DNA of 64,000 nt, from assembly GCF_001984215.1 (NCBI RefSeq), contig NZ_CP019420.1:868001-932000 (forward strand), in the 5' to 3' direction. A program made the position numbers and the translations under genes. The stretch is from Mycobacterium sp. MS1601 (lineage in GTDB: Bacteria; Actinomycetota; Actinomycetes; Mycobacteriales; Mycobacteriaceae). Of this stretch, positions 16,810 through 27,198 are shown in pieces (the stretch's first letter is position 1; every line of letters begins with the position of its first letter). A model generated the notes under the pieces. It was not told where the DNA came from and ran no database searches. It saw only the letters and a list, made by a program, of their open reading frames with translations.

Positions 16810-17565
16810 ATGCTTGGCCCAGCCCTTTGGTTTAGCGTGGGTTTGGTGACCGCCTCCCTGTCCGGGTTCGACGACTGGCTCAACCGCGCACTCGAACAAA
16901 GCGCACTCGACAACGGCGAGGATGTCAGATCCTATGTCACCCGAGCAGTGGCGGCGCAGATGGTAGCCGACCATCGCTTGAAGAACAGCAGTCAACTCCA
17001 AGAGTTGGTCGCCCGGCTCGCGGCACTGGACGAGCTTGCCAAACCCCCGATGCCCAGCGTGCGGGCCGCGGTCTGCGATCCCCGACGCCTCCAGGAGTTG
17101 TACGCGACAGGCCTACTCGATACACCACCCGACGAGGCGTATGACCGAATCACCCGCGCCGCCGCCGCGGCGCTGGATGCGCCGTTCGCACTGGTCACCC
17201 TGATTGACATCGACCGGCAGTTCTTCAAGAGCGCCGTCGGGATGACGTTCGAGTCCGCCCACGACCGGCAGACACCGATCGAACGGTCCGTGTGCCAGTA
17301 CGCCGTGGCCAGTGGGTCACCGCTGGTGCTCGAGGATGCCCGCACGGATCCGGTGTTCAAGAACCATCCCGCGGTACTGGACGGAACGTTCGTGTCCTAT
17401 CTCGGCGTTCCACTGATCAGCCCCAATGGCAATGCCGTCGGCACCCTTTGCGTCTTCGACCTGAAGCCACGGCTGTGGGGCAGCGGGCACATCCAGGTCA
17501 TCAGCGATCTGGCCAACCTCGCAGTTCAGCGCATGTTCAGCGCTGCGCCGTCGACCTCGCGCTGA
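16810..17565 (+). CDS. GAF-domain sensor-like protein
   Basis: 251 residues. A short helical N-terminal part (about 15-80) precedes one GAF domain (about 90-245): LLDTPPDEAYDRITRAAAAALDAPFALVTLID, then SVCQYAVASGSPLVLEDA and VSYLGVPLISPNGNAVGTLCVFD. That is the GAF version found ahead of kinases or cyclases, but no output domain follows. ATG at 16810 is used; GTG at 16846 would begin VTASLSGFDDW and is equally plausible. It diverges from the exopolysaccharide operon and could sense a ligand or redox state. A DNA-binding segment is not visible, so direct transcriptional control is not supported. Confidence 0.75.
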   Translation: MLGPALWFSVGLVTASLSGFDDWLNRALEQSALDNGEDVRSYVTRAVAAQMVADHRLKNSSQLQELVARLAALDELAKPPMPSVRAAVCDPRRLQELYATGLLDTPPDEAYDRITRAAAAALDAPFALVTLIDIDRQFFKSAVGMTFESAHDRQTPIERSVCQYAVASGSPLVLEDARTDPVFKNHPAVLDGTFVSYLGVPLISPNGNAVGTLCVFDLKPRLWGSGHIQVISDLANLAVQRMFSAAPSTSR

Positions 17566-17625
17566 GCCCGGTCGACGATTTCCGGAATCGCTTGTGCGCG
17601 AACCCGGGCAAATCTGCACCGGATC

Positions 17626-17646
17626 CGACGGTGCCGTCGCTTGGTT
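17626..17646 (+). terminator. Probable intrinsic terminator after the GAF gene
   Basis: CGACGG-TG-CCGTCG at 17626-17639 is followed by CTTGGTTTTTA. A short GC stem with a T-run fits a Rho-independent terminator about 60 nt after the GAF stop. Confidence 0.5.
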
Positions 17647-17717
17647 TTTATCCAATTAGCCCCCGGACCATCGAATTCGTTCAAAAGTTAGACGAAAATC
17701 AGTGCACACCACGCAAT

Positions 17718-17746
17718 TTGGTGACAGATCGCGCACTGAATACGAT
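17718..17746 (+). promoter_or_regulatory. Candidate promoter of the cis-prenyltransferase/flavoprotein pair
   Basis: TTGGTG (17718-17723) and TACGAT (17741-17746) are 17 nt apart, an acceptable -35/-10 pair for the housekeeping sigma factor, 44 nt before the GTG start at 17790. Confidence 0.4.
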
Positions 17747-17789
17747 CTGTAGTACATTTGCTCCCACCGCTGCGACTAGGGGGTGGCAG

Positions 17790-18443
17790 GTGCATGCAGG
17801 GCCGGCGCACGTGGGCTTGATCCCTGATGGATTGCGCCGTTGGGCCCACTCCAACAACACCGGTCTGGCGGAGTCCTATCTGCGTGGCGCGCACAAAGTC
17901 ACCGAAATTCTGCTGGCTCTGCAGAGGCACGGCGTGCGAACGGTCACCGTATACAACCTCAGCCGGGCAAATCTCGACAGAACGGACGAGGAACTGGATG
18001 CGGTCTACGAAGCGTCCACCCATTTCTTCACCACATTGATCCCCCGACATTTTGATCCGGCGATCTGCACGTTGCGTTTGCATGGTAATCGCGAGCTCCT
18101 ACCGGGTAAGTATGTGTCAGCTGCCCACAAACTGGAGACGACGATGAGCGGTCAGGATTTCAGGATCAACATCCTGGCCGCCTACGACGCCGCCGACGAG
18201 TTGCGGAGGGCACATCGCCGCGCCGTGCAGGACAACTGCGACATCGCCGACGCCTTCGACATCGACGCCGTCGACCTCGTCATCCGCACCACCCCCGAAC
18301 CGCTGCTCAGTGGCTTCCCGCCGCTGCAGAGCCAGTACGCACAGCTGGTCTTCCTGCCGACCCCGCTCAACGACCTCGAACCGAGCTGTATCGACCATTT
18401 GCTCACCGAGTTCCAACGCTCGCCCCAGCTGCGGGGTCGGTGA
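17790..18443 (+). CDS. Divergent cis-prenyltransferase (UppS-like)
   Basis: 217 residues. HVGLIPDGLRRWA at the N-terminus corresponds to the UppS signature HxxxxMDGNxRWA and keeps the catalytic Asp (D13), but the Asn-Gly after it is replaced by Leu-Arg. The C-terminal family motifs remain as DLVIRTTPEPLLSGFPPLQ and QYAQLVFLP. GTG at 17790 with AGGGGG upstream is chosen because the family signature starts directly after it. A normal UppS elongates farnesyl-PP to the C50-C55 carrier; this divergent enzyme may make a different chain. It is shorter than usual. The flavoprotein starts 4 nt downstream. Confidence 0.75.
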   Translation: MHAGPAHVGLIPDGLRRWAHSNNTGLAESYLRGAHKVTEILLALQRHGVRTVTVYNLSRANLDRTDEELDAVYEASTHFFTTLIPRHFDPAICTLRLHGNRELLPGKYVSAAHKLETTMSGQDFRINILAAYDAADELRRAHRRAVQDNCDIADAFDIDAVDLVIRTTPEPLLSGFPPLQSQYAQLVFLPTPLNDLEPSCIDHLLTEFQRSPQLRGR

Positions 18444-18447
18444 AGCG

Positions 18448-19851
18448 ATGCCGTCGCCGCGTCCTGTCATCATCGGTGCCGGACCAGCCGGTCTGACTGC
18501 CGCCCTGACACTGGCCGGCCAAGGCGTCAATGCCCGGATCCTGGAGCAATCCGGTCAGGTGGGTGGACTGGCGCGCACGCCGCAGAAGGGAGATTGGCGC
18601 ATCGACCCCGGCGGACACCGCTTCTTCACCCGCAACGAGGCGGTGATGGAACTCTGGAAATCGCTGCTGCCCGCCGATCAATGGATCTCGGTGCGGCGCC
18701 GCTCGGCCATGCTGATCGACGGCCACTACGTCCCCTATCCCCTGCGGGGTCGCGAACTGCTGACGCAGCTGGGGTTCTGGCGAGGCATGCGGGGCCTGGG
18801 AAGCTACGTCAACAGTCGCATGTTCCGCGCTGTCCACACACTCGATGACTCCGCGAGTTTCCGGGAGTGGGGCACCTACCAGTTCGGCCGCTACTGGTAT
18901 GACATGTTCTTCGACGGCTACGTCCGCAAGACCTGGCGCGCCGATCCCGATGCCATCTCCAGTGACTGGGCCGAACAACGCATCAAACCCATCCGCTGGG
19001 ACCTGCGACGCAGACCGGCTCCTGCCGGCGACCAGGACGCGTTCCTGTACCCCCGGCGCGGGCCCGGTCAGCTCTGGGAGGCCGCCGCGGCGGCTCTGGC
19101 CGACGTGGGGGTCACCCCGTTTTTGGACGCACACGTGGTCAACGTGAGGTTCGGCGGCGGACGCTGGACGGTGGAACTGGACAGCGGCGAGACGGTCACC
19201 GGTGACGCCGTCTTCTCCAGCATGCCCCTGCGGTCACTGGTGGAAGCCCTTGATCCCGCTCCTCCTGAGCAGATCAGGCGCGAGGCGGCGACACTGAAGC
19301 ATCGCGGTTTGGTGACGGTGGCCGTGGCTCTGCGCGACCGCCACGAGATCCCGTTCAACTGGGTGTACACCCCTGGCGACGGGTTTCAGGTCGGCCGCAT
19401 CCAGAATTACGCCAACTGGTCCAAGGCGCTGGCCCCGAACGGGTTCGACGGGACCTATCTGGGCTTCGAGTACTTCATGGGCCCGGACGACGACCCGCGC
19501 CCGGCCATGGAGGAAGATCTCACCACCACAGTCGAGCGCGACCTGCGCACACTGGGCGTGGACTCCTCCCAGGTGGAACACGTCATGGTGGTCCGGTCGC
19601 GGTACGCCTACCCGATCCGCAACGCAACCCAGGACAACAGCGTCGCGCACATCAGGGATTACCTACGCGCCAACTACCCGTCGTTGCACCCGATCGGGCG
19701 CAACGGTATGCATCGCTACGACAACCAGGACCATGCGATGTTGTCCGCGATGCACAGCGTGGACCGGTACTTCGGCAAGAACGTCGACCCATGGCAGGTG
19801 AACACCGATCGCCGCTATCACGAAGCCGGGTTGTTACGCCCCTTGAACTGA
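18448..19851 (+). CDS. FAD-dependent oxidoreductase, UDP-galactopyranose-mutase/amine-oxidase-like
   Basis: 467 residues. The N-terminal dinucleotide fold VIIGAGPAGLTAALTLAGQG is followed by GGLARTPQKGDWRIDPGGHRFFTRN, which is the second FAD contact of UGM and protoporphyrinogen-oxidase-like enzymes. The C-terminal stretch RNGMHRYDNQDHAMLSAM resembles the R-x(n)-Y-x(n)-D FAD-binding end of UGM. ATG at 18448, 4 nt after the cis-prenyltransferase, so probably co-transcribed. Likely role: sugar ring or sugar-nucleotide isomerisation, or desaturation of the prenyl carrier. Neither can be decided from sequence. It converges on the sugar transferase, stops 2 nt apart. Confidence 0.7.
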   Translation: MPSPRPVIIGAGPAGLTAALTLAGQGVNARILEQSGQVGGLARTPQKGDWRIDPGGHRFFTRNEAVMELWKSLLPADQWISVRRRSAMLIDGHYVPYPLRGRELLTQLGFWRGMRGLGSYVNSRMFRAVHTLDDSASFREWGTYQFGRYWYDMFFDGYVRKTWRADPDAISSDWAEQRIKPIRWDLRRRPAPAGDQDAFLYPRRGPGQLWEAAAAALADVGVTPFLDAHVVNVRFGGGRWTVELDSGETVTGDAVFSSMPLRSLVEALDPAPPEQIRREAATLKHRGLVTVAVALRDRHEIPFNWVYTPGDGFQVGRIQNYANWSKALAPNGFDGTYLGFEYFMGPDDDPRPAMEEDLTTTVERDLRTLGVDSSQVEHVMVVRSRYAYPIRNATQDNSVAHIRDYLRANYPSLHPIGRNGMHRYDNQDHAMLSAMHSVDRYFGKNVDPWQVNTDRRYHEAGLLRPLN

Positions 19852-19853
19852 CA

Positions 19854-21344
19854 TCACTCCGAGCCGCGGAACACCGCGGCCACGGTCAGCAGCAGGATCT
19901 TTATATCCAGCGCCAGCGACCAGTTCTCGATGTAGTAATTGTCCCATTCGGCACGGTCTGCGATCGAGGTCTGACCGCGCAGGCCGTGCACCTGTGCCCA
20001 TCCGGTGACACCGGCCTTCACCCGGTGGCGTTCGCCGTAGCGGCGGATCTGCATCTCGAAGAGCTCCACAAAATCCGGCCGCTCCGGACGAGGGCCCACC
20101 AGGCTCATCTCGCCCCTGAGCACGTTGATCAGCTGCGGCAGCTCGTCGAGGGAGGTTGCCCGCATGAACTTGCCGACCTTGGTACGCCGGTCCACTCCCT
20201 CGACGCCGCCGGGAGCGGCACCGGTGAGCAGTTCGAACCGGGCGTCGGAGGCGCTCGGCGGACGCATGGAGCGGAACTTGAGGCAGCCGAACACCCGCCC
20301 GTCACGACCGACACGCTCCTGCTGGAAGAAGATCGGGCCCGGCGAGCTGAGCTTGACCATCAGCATCAGAGTGAGGAACAGCGGAGAGATGGCCAGCAGC
20401 CCGAGTCCGGCGATCACCCGATCGGAGATGTGCTTGGCGGCGAACTGCCAGCCGTTGGGGTTGGTGTAGGACAGCGCCAGCACCGGAAGGCCGCCGATGT
20501 GTTCGATCCGCGCCTTCTCGCCGATGGTGTCGAACATGCGTGGTACCACCCAAACCCGTAGCCCCCGGCGGTGGGCAACGTGCACCACCTCGGTGTAAGC
20601 CTGGTCCCGGCTCCGCGAGAACGCGATGAAGATGCTCTCCGCGCCGGTCTGGGTGACCGCACGGTCGATGTCCTCGAGCGTGCCGACGTACGGCACGGAG
20701 GACTCCGACGGCGCCTCGCTACCGAGGTTGGGCGCCTCGTCGTCGAGCAGTCCCACGGGCCGAAGTCCGTATTCGGGTGACGACTCGAGGCGTTCGATGA
20801 TCTGGTGGGCCACCCGGCCGTTGCCGATGATCAGCGTGGGTGCACCCGTCGGCCCGTTGCGTTGCATGGCGCGCCGGACGCCGGTCTGAACAAATCGCCC
20901 GAGCGGGATCAGCAGCGCGGCGAAGATCCAGGTGTAGACGGCCATCTTGCCGGGCCGGCCGGGCACGTTCAGCAGCACCAGGGTCGCCAGCCAGACAATG
21001 GCGGACACCGCGATGGTGGTCTCGATCAGGCCGATCTCGTTGAGGAACTTGCTGTTGAGCCGATGTTGATAGACCCCGCGCAGGCCGAGCAGCACCACCA
21101 ACACGGGAACGAAGAGGACGGTCAACCAACCCGGAGCGAGGTTCGCGTTCTGCAAAGACGCCCACCACACACCCCCGGCGAGCGACAGGCTCGCCGTTGC
21201 CACATCGACCAACAGGGGCACCAGGATGCTGAGCCATTTACGACGGGATTCCGCCGGTGTGATGAGCGCGGAGTCGTCCAGCGCCGCCGTGACTGAGCCA
21301 CCGGCTACTGGCATCGTGTCGACAAGGTGTGACTGTGACGCCAT
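19854..21344 (-). CDS. Polyprenyl-phosphate sugar-1-phosphate transferase (WbaP/WcaJ-type priming enzyme)
   Basis: 496 residues with the two-part layout of exopolysaccharide priming enzymes. Four or five N-terminal TM helices (about 35-150) and a Rossmann-like middle (PTLIIGNGRVAHQII) come first. A re-entrant helix and catalytic C-terminal domain (about 300-490) follow, with KLSSPGPIFFQQERVGRDG, FKFRSM-like CLKFRSM and DELPQLINVLRGEMSLVGPR. The reaction loads sugar-1-phosphate from a UDP-sugar onto a polyprenyl phosphate, the first step of repeat-unit assembly. It lies 214 nt beyond rpsQ, separated by a terminator. It is the strongest sign that this locus makes a lipid-linked exopolysaccharide. 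Confidence 0.88.
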   Translation of the reverse strand: MASQSHLVDTMPVAGGSVTAALDDSALITPAESRRKWLSILVPLLVDVATASLSLAGGVWWASLQNANLAPGWLTVLFVPVLVVLLGLRGVYQHRLNSKFLNEIGLIETTIAVSAIVWLATLVLLNVPGRPGKMAVYTWIFAALLIPLGRFVQTGVRRAMQRNGPTGAPTLIIGNGRVAHQIIERLESSPEYGLRPVGLLDDEAPNLGSEAPSESSVPYVGTLEDIDRAVTQTGAESIFIAFSRSRDQAYTEVVHVAHRRGLRVWVVPRMFDTIGEKARIEHIGGLPVLALSYTNPNGWQFAAKHISDRVIAGLGLLAISPLFLTLMLMVKLSSPGPIFFQQERVGRDGRVFGCLKFRSMRPPSASDARFELLTGAAPGGVEGVDRRTKVGKFMRATSLDELPQLINVLRGEMSLVGPRPERPDFVELFEMQIRRYGERHRVKAGVTGWAQVHGLRGQTSIADRAEWDNYYIENWSLALDIKILLLTVAAVFRGSE

Positions 21345-21501
21345 TCTGCGCTCAATCCGCCAACATGGCGGACAGAGGAGATCCGCTGGTGCGACCGCAC
21401 GTCAGGGCCTGCAACGTATGCGCACCGCGGCCGGAAAACACGTGGCGATCTTATGCAGAAACCAGCCGCCCCGCAAACAGTTTGGGCGTATCAGACGAAG
21501 A

Positions 21502-21537
21502 ATGCCCGTCGCGACAAGATCGCGGCGGGCATTTTCG
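21502..21537 (-). terminator. Hairpin terminator of the S10 ribosomal operon
   Basis: ATGCCCGTCGCG (21502-21513) pairs with CGCGGCGGGCAT (21521-21532) with one wobble. It lies about 25 nt beyond the rpsQ stop. T-runs on both sides are modest, so it may act in both directions. Confidence 0.65.
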
Positions 21538-21557
21538 AATTGAATGGATACTGCCTG

Positions 21558-21857
21558 TTACTTGGCCTTCTCGAGCACCTCGACCAGACGCCAACGCTTG
21601 GAAGCCGACAGCGGCCGGGTCTCCATCAGCGAAACGCGATCGCCGATACCGGCGTCGCCGTTCTCGTCGTGCGCCTTCACCTTGGTGGTGGTGCGGATGA
21701 TCTTGCCGTACAGCGGGTGACTCTTACGGTCTTCCAGCTCGACGACAATGGTCTTCTGCATCTTGTCGCTGACCACATAGCCGATGGCGGTCTTGCGACG
21801 GCCACGGGGCTGCTCGGTCCGGGGGGTGCGCTTGGGACCCTTTTCCTCTGCCATCAC
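21558..21857 (-). CDS. rpsQ: 30S ribosomal protein S17
   Basis: 98-99 residues with the S17 core [33 protein letters not shown] and the mycobacterial Lys/Arg/Pro-rich N-terminal extension. It is a primary 16S rRNA binder of the small subunit. Start is either GTG at 21857 (4-nt overlap with the rpmC stop) or ATG at 21854 (1-nt overlap); both imply translational coupling. It is the last gene of the S10 operon, followed by a hairpin. Confidence 0.97.
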   Translation of the reverse strand: MMAEEKGPKRTPRTEQPRGRRKTAIGYVVSDKMQKTIVVELEDRKSHPLYGKIIRTTTKVKAHDENGDAGIGDRVSLMETRPLSASKRWRLVEVLEKAK

Positions 21858-22087
21858 GATTCCTCACCATCGGGTCCGGAGGTCAGACCCAGTTCACGTT
21901 CCCGCAGCACCGTATAGATGCGTGCGATTTCCCGGCGCACCAAACGCAGCCGACGGTTGTTGTCCAGCTGTCCGGTGGCCATCTGGAAGCGCAGGTTGAA
22001 CAGCTCTTCCTTCGACTCGCGCAGACGATCGGTGAGCTCTTCCTCGGTGAGCTCCCGCAGTTCGCCCGGCGTAACTCCTACTGCCAT
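21854..22087 (-). CDS. rpmC: 50S ribosomal protein L29
   Basis: 77 residues, a two-helix protein with the L29 signature [25 protein letters not shown] (visible from about residue 28). It binds 23S rRNA near the peptide exit tunnel and serves as a docking site for trigger factor and SRP. The start overlaps the rplP stop by 1 nt. The C-terminal tail [11 protein letters not shown] is acidic, as in other mycobacteria. Confidence 0.97.
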   Translation of the reverse strand: MAVGVTPGELRELTEEELTDRLRESKEELFNLRFQMATGQLDNNRRLRLVRREIARIYTVLRERELGLTSGPDGEES

Positions 22088-22503
22088 CAGAACTGCTCCT
22101 CTCGAGTGATGATGCGCGCCTTGATCGGCAGCTTGTGGATCGCGCGGGTCAACGCCTCGCGCGCGGTCTTCTCATCCGGGTAGCTGAGCTCGAAGAGCAC
22201 GCGGCCCGGCTTGACGTTGGCTACCCACCACTCCGGCGAACCCTTACCGGAACCCATGCGGGTCTCGGCGGGCTTCTTGGTCAGCGGGCGGTCCGGGAAG
22301 ATGTTGATCCACACCTTGCCGCCACGCTTGATGTGCCGGTTGATGGCGATACGAGCGGACTCGATCTGACGGTTGGTCAGATAGGTGTGCTCCAACGCCT
22401 GGATGCCATAGTCACCGAAGCTCACCGAGGTACCACCGCTGGCGATGCCGCGCTGCCTCGGGTGGTGCTGCTTGCGGTGCTTGACCCTGCGAGGGATAAG
22501 CAT
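22087..22503 (-). CDS. rplP: 50S ribosomal protein L16
   Basis: 138 residues, full length. [19 protein letters not shown] begins the protein, and [14 protein letters not shown] with KPGRVLFEL are L16 hallmarks. It sits at the base of the central protuberance near the A-site and is needed for late 50S assembly. It starts 2 nt after the rpsC stop and overlaps rpmC by 1 nt. Confidence 0.98.
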   Translation of the reverse strand: MLIPRRVKHRKQHHPRQRGIASGGTSVSFGDYGIQALEHTYLTNRQIESARIAINRHIKRGGKVWINIFPDRPLTKKPAETRMGSGKGSPEWWVANVKPGRVLFELSYPDEKTAREALTRAIHKLPIKARIITREEQF

Positions 22504-22505
22504 GT

Positions 22506-23787
<1,282 letters not shown>

Positions 23788-23788
<1 letters not shown>

Positions 23789-24069
23789 TACCGGCGCTTC
23801 GCTTTCCGGTCATCCTTGATGTGACCCTTGAACGTGCGGGTGGGGGCGAACTCGCCCAGCTTGTGCCCGACCATCGCCTCGGTGACGAACACCGGCACGT
23901 GCTTGCGACCGTCGTGGACGGCGAAGGTGTGCCCGATGAAGTCGGGGAGGATGGTGGACCGACGGGACCAGGTCTTGATGACCTGCTTGGTGTTCTTCTC
24001 GTTCTGGACGTCGACCTTCTTCAGCAGATGGTCATCGACGAACGGACCCTTTTTAAGGCTGCGTGGCAT
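23788..24069 (-). CDS. rpsS: 30S ribosomal protein S19
   Basis: 93 residues, full length: [19 protein letters not shown], then [20 protein letters not shown] and [14 protein letters not shown]. It binds 16S rRNA in the 30S head next to S13. It lies 18 nt after rplB and overlaps rplV by one base. Confidence 0.98.
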
Positions 24070-24087
24070 GGCTCTTTCCTTCCTCGC

Positions 24088-24924
24088 CTAGCGCTTGTTC
24101 TTGCCGGTGCGCCGGCGGCGGACGATGAGCTTGTCGCTCGGCTTGTTCTTGCGGGTGCGGCCTTCCGGCTTGCCCCACGGGCTGACCGGGTGACGGCCAC
24201 CGGAGGTCTTGCCTTCACCACCACCGTGCGGGTGGTCGACCGGGTTCATCACGACACCACGGACGGTGGGGCGCTTGCCCTTCCAGCGCATACGGCCGGC
24301 CTTGCCCCAGTTGATGTTGCCCTGCTCGGCGTTGCCCACCTCGCCGACGGTGGCGCGGCAGCGCACATCGACACGACGGATCTCGCCCGACGGCATACGC
24401 AGAGTCGCGTAGGTGCCTTCCTTACCGAGCAGCTGGATGCTGACACCGGCGGAACGGCCGAGCTTGGCACCGCCACCGGGCCGCAGCTCCACAGCGTGGA
24501 TCACGGTGCCGGCCGGGATGTTGCGCAGCGGCAGGTTGTTGCCCGGCTTGATGTCGGCGTTGGCGCCGGACTCGATGACCGCGCCCTGCTTGAGTCCCTC
24601 GGGGGCGATGATGTAGCGCTTCTCGCCGTCCAGGAAGTGCAGCAGCGCGATGTTCGCCGTGCGGTTCGGGTCGTACTCGATGTGCGCGACAGTGGCGTTG
24701 ACGCCGTCCTTGTCGTGGCGACGGAAGTCGATCACCCGGTAGGCGCGCTTGTGGCCGCCTCCCTTGTGCCGAGTGGTGATGCGACCGTGTGCGTTACGTC
24801 CGCCCTTGCCGTGCAGCGGGCGAACCAGCGACTTCTCCGGGTGATCGCGAGTGATCTCTGCGAAGTCGGAGACGCTGGAGCCGCGGCGACCGGGGGTCGT
24901 CGGCTTGTACTTACGAATGGCCAT
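24088..24924 (-). CDS. rplB: 50S ribosomal protein L2
   Basis: 278 residues, full length. The conserved C-terminal stretch [17 protein letters not shown] contains the histidine region long associated with the peptidyl-transferase centre, and [12 protein letters not shown] is the usual N-terminus. L2 is a primary 23S rRNA binder. It starts 22 nt after rplW, the largest internal gap of the operon, and rpsS starts 18 nt after it. Confidence 0.98.
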   Translation of the reverse strand: MAIRKYKPTTPGRRGSSVSDFAEITRDHPEKSLVRPLHGKGGRNAHGRITTRHKGGGHKRAYRVIDFRRHDKDGVNATVAHIEYDPNRTANIALLHFLDGEKRYIIAPEGLKQGAVIESGANADIKPGNNLPLRNIPAGTVIHAVELRPGGGAKLGRSAGVSIQLLGKEGTYATLRMPSGEIRRVDVRCRATVGEVGNAEQGNINWGKAGRMRWKGKRPTVRGVVMNPVDHPHGGGEGKTSGGRHPVSPWGKPEGRTRKNKPSDKLIVRRRRTGKNKR

Positions 24925-24946
24925 TCTTCGTCAATCTCCCTGCCGG

Positions 24947-25249
24947 CTAGGCCGGCGCTCCGAACAGATCGATGGGCTTGCTTCCCGCGGCCAGCGTGAC
25001 CAGCGCGCGCTTGGTGCTCTTGCGCTGGCCGTAGCCGGCGCGGGTGCGCTTGCGCTTGCCCTGACGGTTCTGCGTGTTCACCGAATCGACCTTGACCTTG
25101 AAGATCTTCTCGATGGCGATCTTGATCTGGGTCTTGTTCGAGTTCGGGTGCACGATGAACGTGTACACGTTGTCCTCGATCAGCCCGTAGCTCTTCTCCG
25201 AGATGACCGGGGCCAGGATGATGTCGCGGGGGTCCGTGATGGTAGCCAT
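24947..25249 (-). CDS. rplW: 50S ribosomal protein L23
   Basis: 100 residues: [26 protein letters not shown], then the RNA-binding extended loop [22 protein letters not shown]23 sits at the exit-tunnel mouth and recruits trigger factor. ATG at 25249 shares a base with the rplD stop (TGATG). Confidence 0.98.
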   Translation of the reverse strand: MATITDPRDIILAPVISEKSYGLIEDNVYTFIVHPNSNKTQIKIAIEKIFKVKVDSVNTQNRQGKRKRTRAGYGQRKSTKRALVTLAAGSKPIDLFGAPA

Positions 25250-25902
25250 CAGGCCTTCGCCCCTTCCTTGCTGTTGGCCTCGATGTAGGCGGTCAGCGCC
25301 TCGACGCTGAAGACCACGTCGTCGGCGTTGAGCACGTCGTAGGTGTTGAGCTGATCCGGCGAGATGACATGCACACCAGGCAGATTGCGCACGCTCTTGG
25401 CGCCCACCTCGTCGGCGCGACCGATCACGATCAGAACCTTCTTGTTCTCGGTCAGAGAACCGAGGAAGGTCTTGGCGCTCTTGGTCGACGGCACCTGGCC
25501 GGAGACCAGCTCGGTGACGGCGTGGATGCGCTCGTTGCGGGCGCGGTCGCTCAGGGCGCCACGCAGGGCGGCGGCGATCATCTTCTTCGGGGTGCGCTGG
25601 CTGTAGTCGCGCGGCTGCGGGCCGTGCACGATGCCACCACCGGTGAACTGCGGTGCGCGGGTCGAACCCTGACGGGCGCGACCGGTGCCCTTCTGGCGGT
25701 ACGGCTTCTTGCCGCCGCCGGAGACCTCACCGCGGGTCTTGGTGGCGTGCGTGCCCTGACGCTTGGCGGCCAACTGCGCTGTCACCACCTGGTGCAGCAG
25801 CGCGATGTTCGCGTCGACGTCGAACAGCTCGGCGGGCAGCTCGATGCTGTCAGCCGTCTTGCCGTCCGGGGTCTTGACTGTGATTTTCAGATCAGTGGCC
25901 AT
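25249..25902 (-). CDS. rplD: 50S ribosomal protein L4
   Basis: 217 residues. The tunnel-extension loop is visible as [25 protein letters not shown], and [14 protein letters not shown] follows. In E. coli L4 also represses the S10 operon. I found no E. coli-like leader structure upstream of rpsJ, so that control is not shown here. It lies 3 nt after rplC and overlaps rplW by one base. Confidence 0.98.
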   Translation of the reverse strand: MATDLKITVKTPDGKTADSIELPAELFDVDANIALLHQVVTAQLAAKRQGTHATKTRGEVSGGGKKPYRQKGTGRARQGSTRAPQFTGGGIVHGPQPRDYSQRTPKKMIAAALRGALSDRARNERIHAVTELVSGQVPSTKSAKTFLGSLTENKKVLIVIGRADEVGAKSVRNLPGVHVISPDQLNTYDVLNADDVVFSVEALTAYIEANSKEGAKA

Positions 25903-25905
25903 CGT

Positions 25906-26559
25906 TTACTTCTCACCTCGTTTGATCGCGCTGCGAACCATGACGAGCCCGCCGTTACGGCCAGGGATGGCGCCCTTGATCAGGATGACGCCCTTCTCGG
26001 CGTCGACCTTGTGCACCTTCAGGTTCTGCGTGGTGACCTTGTCGCTGCCCATGCGGCCGGACATGCGGGTGCCTTTGAAGACGCGGCCCGGGGTGGCACA
26101 GCCACCGATGGAGCCGGGACGACGGTGCACAGCCTGCGCACCGTGGCTGGCGCCCTGGCCGCGGAAGCCGTGCCGCTTCATGGTGCCGGCGAAACCCTTG
26201 CCCTTGCTGGTGCCGGTGACGTCGACGAAAGCACCGTCGGCGAAGATCTCGGCGGTCAGCTCCTGGCCGATCTCGTAGTCGGCGGCAGCGGCCTCGTCGT
26301 CGAGACGAAGCTCGGCGAGGTGGCGGCGCGGGTTCACCCCTGCGGCGGCGAACTGACCGGTGACCGGCTTGTTCACCTTGCGGGGGCTGATCTCGCCGTA
26401 CGCGAGCTGCACGGCGCTGTAGCCGTCGCGCTCGGTGGTGCGGATGCGGGTCACCACGTTGGGGCCGGCCTTGACGACCGTCACGGGAACGACCTTGTTG
26501 TTCTCGTCGAACACCTGTGTCATGCCCAGCTTGGTGCCCAGAATGCCTTTGCGTGCCAT
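25906..26559 (-). CDS. rplC: 50S ribosomal protein L3
   Basis: 217 residues. [19 protein letters not shown] at the N-terminus and [21 protein letters not shown] in the centre are L3 signatures; the latter extension reaches the peptidyl-transferase centre. L3 initiates 50S assembly. It starts 14 nt after rpsJ with a ribosome site in the gap. Confidence 0.98.
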   Translation of the reverse strand: MARKGILGTKLGMTQVFDENNKVVPVTVVKAGPNVVTRIRTTERDGYSAVQLAYGEISPRKVNKPVTGQFAAAGVNPRRHLAELRLDDEAAAADYEIGQELTAEIFADGAFVDVTGTSKGKGFAGTMKRHGFRGQGASHGAQAVHRRPGSIGGCATPGRVFKGTRMSGRMGSDKVTTQNLKVHKVDAEKGVILIKGAIPGRNGGLVMVRSAIKRGEK

Positions 26560-26573
26560 GATTCTTGGGTCTC

Positions 26574-26879
26574 CTACTGGATGTTCACGTCGACGCTGGC
26601 CGGCAGATCGATGCGCATCAGGGCGTCAACGGTCTTCGGCGTCGGGTCGAGGATGTCGATCAACCGCTTGTGTGTACGCATCTCGAAGTGCTCCCGCGAG
26701 TCCTTGTACTTGTGCGGGGACCGAATGACGCAGTACACGTTCTTCTCGGTCGGCAGCGGCACAGGTCCGACCACGCTGGCGCCGGTACGGGTCACCGTCT
26801 CGACGATCTTGCGCGCCGAGGCGTCAATCGCCTCGTGGTCGTAGGCCTTCAGCCTGATGCGGATCTTTTGTCCCGCCAC
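26574..26879 (-). CDS. rpsJ: 30S ribosomal protein S10
   Basis: 101 residues: [22 protein letters not shown] and [18 protein letters not shown] are diagnostic. S10 joins the 30S head and, with NusB, transcription antitermination. GTG at 26879 is preceded by AGGAG. It is the first gene of the S10 operon, with the promoter in the 319-nt gap upstream. Confidence 0.98.
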
Positions 26880-27198
26880 GCTTCTCCTACCTAACTACTC
26901 ACGGGGCTCCCCATGGAGCCCCCAACTGTCTCGTCGTTCCGCACGGTGTCCGCACGAAATGCCGCCGCTGTTTACCTGTCTCTGGTTCACCGGTCCACGC
27001 GGTCGGGTGTGTCGCCGTCACGCAGCCTCGTCCGCGTCGAAATTCGATCGCGCCTAAGGTTGGACCGGACGCGCCCGTTCGGGCGCAGGTCGGATGCCCG
27101 CGCAGAATCCAGCACCCGAAGGCGCCAATCCGGCTCAAGGCAACCCGAACAGTATGCCCTAGATCCCGGCGCGATCCAAATCCCTGGTCAACGGATAT
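26880..27198 (-). promoter_or_regulatory. Upstream region of the S10 operon
   Basis: This 319-nt gap lies between the esterase stop and rpsJ and holds no convincing gene. It must carry the S10-operon promoter and leader. I see no clear hexamer pair or leader hairpin to pin down. Confidence 0.5.
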
